Made by a program: the position numbers and the translations under genes
Shown here: positions 60,612-64,000 of the stretch, piece after piece
Layout of the letters: each line of letters begins with the position of its first letter
Position numbering within the stretch: the first letter of the stretch is position 1
The notes under the pieces: model-generated
The model's database searches: none
Told to the model about the DNA's origin: nothing
The model's input: only the letters and a program-made list of their open reading frames with translations
Assembly: GCF_021538615.1 (NCBI RefSeq)
Contig: NZ_JAJHIZ010000003.1
Coordinates: 3,100,001-3,164,000, forward strand
Reading direction: 5' to 3'
DNA length: 64,000 nt
Source of the DNA: Niabella agricola
Lineage (GTDB): Bacteria; Bacteroidota; Bacteroidia; Chitinophagales; Chitinophagaceae

Positions 60612-61325
60612 ATGATGAAAAAACATTGGGTATGGTCCGTTGGTTTGAGCCTGGTGCTGGGGAGTATGATAGCCGGTTGCAACGGCTGTAAGAATAAAAG
60701 TACAAAGCCCGGGTCTGCGGATGATGATACCAGCGGGGTTGATATTTCGGAACGGCATGATTCCATGCAATTAGTAGGAACGGATACGGTTACCGAGTTC
60801 CGGGTAACGGCGGCCAACAAGGACAGCGTGCTGTCGGCCACCACCAAGGAGATCCTGACCCTGTTTAAAAACAAAGAGTACGCAAAACTGGACTCCTTTA
60901 TCCACCCGGAAGAAGGCGTCCGTTTTTCACCGTATGCGACGGTAGAACCCGGTTCTGATAAAAAATTTTCACGGGAAGCATTCCGGGAGCTGATGACGCG
61001 GGATAAATATAAAAAGATCAACTGGGGGACCTATGACGGCAGCGGAAATGCCATCATTCTTTCTCCCGCGGAATATTTTGGGAAGTTTGTTTATGACGGC
61101 AATTTCCTAAACGCCAAACAGGCGGGTGTAAATACAGTTTATGGAAAAGGGAATTCCATCAACAACCTGAAATCCATTTATCCCGGTGCGGAATTTACGG
61201 AGAACTACCTGGATGGAACCAGGAAGAATGGAGGTATGGACTGGAAGTCGGTGCGACTGGTATATAAGCTGGAGCATGGCCGGTACTACCTGGTGGCCAT
61301 CGTGCATGATCAATGGACTATTTAA
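60612..61325 (+). CDS. Bacteroidota lipoprotein of unknown function
   Basis: A 237-residue protein whose leader ends in the lipobox IAGC, followed by a polar, disordered stretch (CKNKSTKPGSADDDTSG), so it is a lipoprotein attached to the membrane or surface. From about 70 onward it has an NTF2-like layout: LTLFKNKEYAKLDSFIHPEEGVRFSPYATVEPG, a helix, then strands ending in YKLEHGRYYLVAIVHDQWTI. No catalytic site is visible. It starts 61 bp after the DUF3127 gene and stops 63 bp before the next start, so the three may share a transcript. Confidence 0.75.
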   Translation: MMKKHWVWSVGLSLVLGSMIAGCNGCKNKSTKPGSADDDTSGVDISERHDSMQLVGTDTVTEFRVTAANKDSVLSATTKEILTLFKNKEYAKLDSFIHPEEGVRFSPYATVEPGSDKKFSREAFRELMTRDKYKKINWGTYDGSGNAIILSPAEYFGKFVYDGNFLNAKQAGVNTVYGKGNSINNLKSIYPGAEFTENYLDGTRKNGGMDWKSVRLVYKLEHGRYYLVAIVHDQWTI

Positions 61326-61388
61326 TGCGTATTGATTAAAAGTATTAGTAGGGGAGCCACTTTACTGATCAAACAGTTTAATCTGCTT

Positions 61389-63050
61389 ATGGATAGTGCA
61401 CCCTCTTTACAGTTTGACGTGGTAATTATCGGCTCGGGGGTCGGAGGCCTCACCGCAGCGGCAATTCTGAGCAAATCCGGATTACAGGTGGCGGTGCTGG
61501 AGAAAGAACCCCGTATTGGTGGCTATCTTGCTGGTTTTAAGCGCAAAGGATTCCGTTTTGATACGGCCATCCATTGGCTTAACCAATGTTCTGCTAGCGG
61601 TAGTGTTTCCAGGATATTTGATTTCATAGGCAAGGATCACCCTTCGTTTAAATGCCTGGAAAAAATTCAGCGCTACAAAAGTGAGTCAATCGATTTTTTA
61701 CTGACCAACAACCCGGATGAGCTAAAGGAGCTGCTGATTCAAACCTATCCGGAAGACCAGCGGGGCATCACCCGCTTTTTCCAAAAGGCAAAAAAAATCG
61801 GCGCCTCCTTTAATAACTTTAAATCGGTAATGCTGTCAACGGAACTCATGGGGCCATGGTTGCGGATAAAGAATATCTGGAACCGGCTCCGGTTTGCCCT
61901 GCCGTTTATTCCGTTTATAACCTATACGGGAACAAGGATGAAGAAAGGCCTTAGAAAATTTTTTTCCAATGAAAGCATCCACCATATTTTTTCTTCAGAA
62001 ACAGACCTCTTGTCCTGTCTTGTTCCCATTGGCTGGGCTTATTATAACGATTATCAAACACCACCGTCCGGAGGTGGGCAGGTGGTTCCGGATTGGCTGG
62101 CATACGTGGTAAAACAATATGAGAATAAATTGTTTCTAAATACCACTGTAGGAAAAATAGTTATTGAAAAGGGAGCCGTCAAAGGAGTGGAAGCCCTTTA
62201 TAAAGGGAAAGAACATGTATTCCATGCAGATTATGTAATTGCAGCCTGTGATCTTGAAACCGTTTATTGCAAATTGCTACCGGATGGAGTGATTAGTAAA
62301 AAAGTAATCGACCGGTTGAATGCGGCGGAAATTTACGCATCATCGTTTACACTCAGCATCGCATTAAATTGCAGCGCTGCTTCGCTGGGTTTTGGGGAGG
62401 AGATGATCCATTTGTTTAAAGATGGCCTTCATAAAGACCTGCACAATAGCGGAGACCCCGATTGCTCGGCGCTTAGCATCCTGGCGCCATCACACAAAGA
62501 TGGTTTATTAGCTCCCGAAGGAAAAGGTACGCTGGTGGTATTTATGCCCGCCTATATGCATCAGTATAATCAATGGAATACAGGTCAGGGCCTGGAACGT
62601 GGAGAAGCTTATACAGCGCTGAAAAATCAGATAGCTGAAAAACTGATCAGGCGGCTGGCACTGGTCTACCCGGGCATAGAAGCCCATATTCTTTTTTACG
62701 AGGCAGCAACGCCCGTTACGCATTGGCGCTATACCGGCAATAAAAACGGTACGATGATGGGTACCCGTCCCAATAAAAAGAACATGCAATCAAAAGTAGC
62801 CCGTTATAAAACACCGGTAAAAAATTTGCTGATTGGTGGGCATTGGGCTGAGCTGGGCGGAGGGGTTCCCATTGCGGTAAAAGCGGGAACCAATGCTGCG
62901 CTGATTCTTCTTAAGGAGCGTATGCCCATAACCTGCCGGAAACTGATGGCCTATCTCAATGCAAAAATTACTCTTGAAGAAGCGAACCGTTTTCCGGAAT
63001 TCAAACCCTATGCGGAAAACTGGAGCCTGCGGTTAAAGCGGACGTCGTAA
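61389..63050 (+). CDS. CrtI/CRTISO-like FAD-dependent oxidoreductase
   Basis: A 553-residue protein from the ATG at 61389, chosen because the Rossmann motif follows at once: FDVVIIGSGVGGLTAAAILSKSG near 10-32, then VLEKEPRIGGYLAGF near 37. Further landmarks are the FDTAIHWL segment near 60, PPSGGGQVVPDWLA near 232, an ACDLET block near 293, and the C-terminal NLLIGGHWAELGGGVPIAVKAGTNA near 485, the second FAD-contact region of phytoene desaturase, carotene isomerase and related amine oxidases. No other carotenoid gene is nearby, so the substrate is uncertain: a carotenoid, retinol-like compound or another polyene. Cytoplasmic or peripheral to the membrane. Confidence 0.83.
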   Translation: MDSAPSLQFDVVIIGSGVGGLTAAAILSKSGLQVAVLEKEPRIGGYLAGFKRKGFRFDTAIHWLNQCSASGSVSRIFDFIGKDHPSFKCLEKIQRYKSESIDFLLTNNPDELKELLIQTYPEDQRGITRFFQKAKKIGASFNNFKSVMLSTELMGPWLRIKNIWNRLRFALPFIPFITYTGTRMKKGLRKFFSNESIHHIFSSETDLLSCLVPIGWAYYNDYQTPPSGGGQVVPDWLAYVVKQYENKLFLNTTVGKIVIEKGAVKGVEALYKGKEHVFHADYVIAACDLETVYCKLLPDGVISKKVIDRLNAAEIYASSFTLSIALNCSAASLGFGEEMIHLFKDGLHKDLHNSGDPDCSALSILAPSHKDGLLAPEGKGTLVVFMPAYMHQYNQWNTGQGLERGEAYTALKNQIAEKLIRRLALVYPGIEAHILFYEAATPVTHWRYTGNKNGTMMGTRPNKKNMQSKVARYKTPVKNLLIGGHWAELGGGVPIAVKAGTNAALILLKERMPITCRKLMAYLNAKITLEEANRFPEFKPYAENWSLRLKRTS

Positions 63051-63341
63051 GGTTAAACGCTCATGCCAGGCGCATGTTTAAAGCTTGAGGTTCAAAGTTT
63101 CAAGCCAGATCCGTTTTGATACTCCGATGATCTGTTGACTATTCACGATTGCCTATACCGCATCATCAAATTTTCAATTTCAATATTGAGTTTGGCGCCA
63201 TTCTTGCGCGCAAAGAGGGGTGGTGCTGACCTGCGTGAATGATTGCATTGTCCTCTATGCCCTGGTGTTTATTTACAGTTCCTTAATATTAAGGAGAACT
63301 GCCGGTAATACAGGAGCGCTTCTTTTGCAAAAACTTTCAGT

Positions 63342-64000
63342 ATGTATAAACCAATCCGGGCAGTTGTACTGCTACTAACCATTTTGTGGCTCCATACCAC
63401 AGTACTTAAGGCGCAAACCACCCAGGCCTCCATTTCTGGCCTGGTAACCGATTCGGAGAACAAACCGGTAGCAGGTGCAACGGTGCTGGTTTATAATCAA
63501 TCGACCGGGTTTAAGCAAACCACGCTGACCAATGGTAAGGGTATCTATATTTTTAATGAAATGCCACTGGGTGGTCCCTATTACGTGCAAATCACATCAA
63601 CCGGGTTTACCGATCAGAAAAAAGAAAACCTGTTTCTGAACCAGGGTGATGCGCTCCGGGTAAACATGCAAATGGAAACCAACGTACAAAACCTGGAAAA
63701 TGTTACGGTATCCTCCGGCCTCAAGGCAAAGGTCGAAAATATCGGGGCAGCCACCGCAATTGGCTCAAGGCTGATGACACAGCTGCCGGTGAATGGAAGA
63801 AATTTTGCAAATCTTACCGAGCTTTCTCCCCTTGCAGGTCGCAATGGAAGTATCTCCGGGCAGCTGAATACTTCCACCAATTATACCATTGACGGTATGA
63901 ATGCAAAAAACCCCACCTCGGCCGGACCTACCACCAGCCGCAGCGGAGCGCCCTATTCCATCTCCATTGAAGCCGTAAGGGAATTTAAAGTGGTAACGAA
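63342..64000 (+). CDS. TonB-dependent receptor, N-terminal part (cut by window end)
   Basis: The first 219 codons of a large outer-membrane protein that continues past the window. Signal peptide ends near VLKAQ; a CarboxypepD_reg domain (about 30-115) opens with ASISGLVTDSENKPVAGATV; a plug follows with LENVTVSSGL near 125, the MTQLPVNGRNFANLTELSP segment near 146, and YTIDGMNAKNPTSAG near 183. The N(G)RNFxxLxxLxP pattern is that of the TonB-dependent receptors with an OmpA-like relationship often called Oar-like. Ligand unknown, and no SusD is visible in the remaining sequence. The 290-bp upstream gap holds no gene. Confidence 0.85.
   Translation, partial: MYKPIRAVVLLLTILWLHTTVLKAQTTQASISGLVTDSENKPVAGATVLVYNQSTGFKQTTLTNGKGIYIFNEMPLGGPYYVQITSTGFTDQKKENLFLNQGDALRVNMQMETNVQNLENVTVSSGLKAKVENIGAATAIGSRLMTQLPVNGRNFANLTELSPLAGRNGSISGQLNTSTNYTIDGMNAKNPTSAGPTTSRSGAPYSISIEAVREFKVVT

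Noticed and set aside
1..64000. CRISPR arrays, tRNA or rRNA genes, prophage or integrase genes
   Set aside because: No regularly spaced identical repeats, no tRNA-like cloverleaf with a T-loop outside coding regions, and no phage structural genes were found by eye.

Overview
The window reads as a chromosomal segment of a Bacteroidota bacterium, most likely family Chitinophagaceae (inference). Supporting signs are a SusC/SusD pair, several CarboxypepD_reg/TonB receptors, secreted proteins ending in a Bacteroidota-type signal peptide, families largely confined to the phylum (DUF3127, DUF4998, DUF4959/DUF5000, NEW3-ABC operons), absence of strong Shine-Dalgarno sites, and candidate promoters of the TAnnTTTG type. 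No rRNA, tRNA, CRISPR array or phage was found.

Layout. 1-4.2 kb: start of an exported protein, a two-repeat LTXXQ/Spy-like protein, a Tat-type metallophosphoesterase, two tandem paralogous outer-membrane barrels, and a YjjG-like nucleotidase. 4.3-6.1 kb: an IS110-family element abutting a palindromic dispersed repeat, with a structured upstream non-coding region that is a candidate bridge RNA. 6.2-11 kb: an LpxH-like phosphatase overlapping a glycosyltransferase, then a TonB-type barrel. 11.1-16.4 kb: SIMPL protein, TIGR02757 protein, an unusual Fic protein, a cystathionine gamma-synthase, and a small PepSY-like secreted protein. 16.5-22.6 kb: an S9D peptidase with a frameshift in an A10 tract, an MBL-rhodanese sulfur enzyme, and a GxxExxY gene broken by an IS3-family (IS407-group) element with intact termini and a 4-bp target duplication.

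22.7-30.3 kb is transport-rich: a heterodimeric ABC exporter, a NEW3-ATPase-permease operon and an EamA transporter. 30.7-42.7 kb holds a second dispersed repeat, a maltose O-acetyltransferase-like protein, a GH36 alpha-galactosidase, and a 2898-residue cyclic beta-1,2-glucan synthase-like protein. 43-46.6 kb: AraC-type regulator, serine hydrolase, methionine gamma-lyase-like enzyme. 46.7-56.8 kb: an M60 metallopeptidase lipoprotein followed by SusC, SusD and two surface lipoproteins (DUF4959/5000 and DUF4998), plausibly one glycoprotein-targeting uptake locus. 56.8-64 kb is mostly housekeeping: a small conserved protein, recA with a clear terminator, a PAP2-like membrane protein, TIGR02117 protein, DUF3127 protein, a lipoprotein, a CrtI/CRTISO-type oxidoreductase and the start of a TonB-dependent receptor.

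The observations most worth checking are the IS110 non-coding region, the Fic protein that lost both its catalytic His and its inhibitory Glu, the ABC exporter whose two degenerate motifs map to one composite ATP site, and the A10 frameshift in the peptidase.
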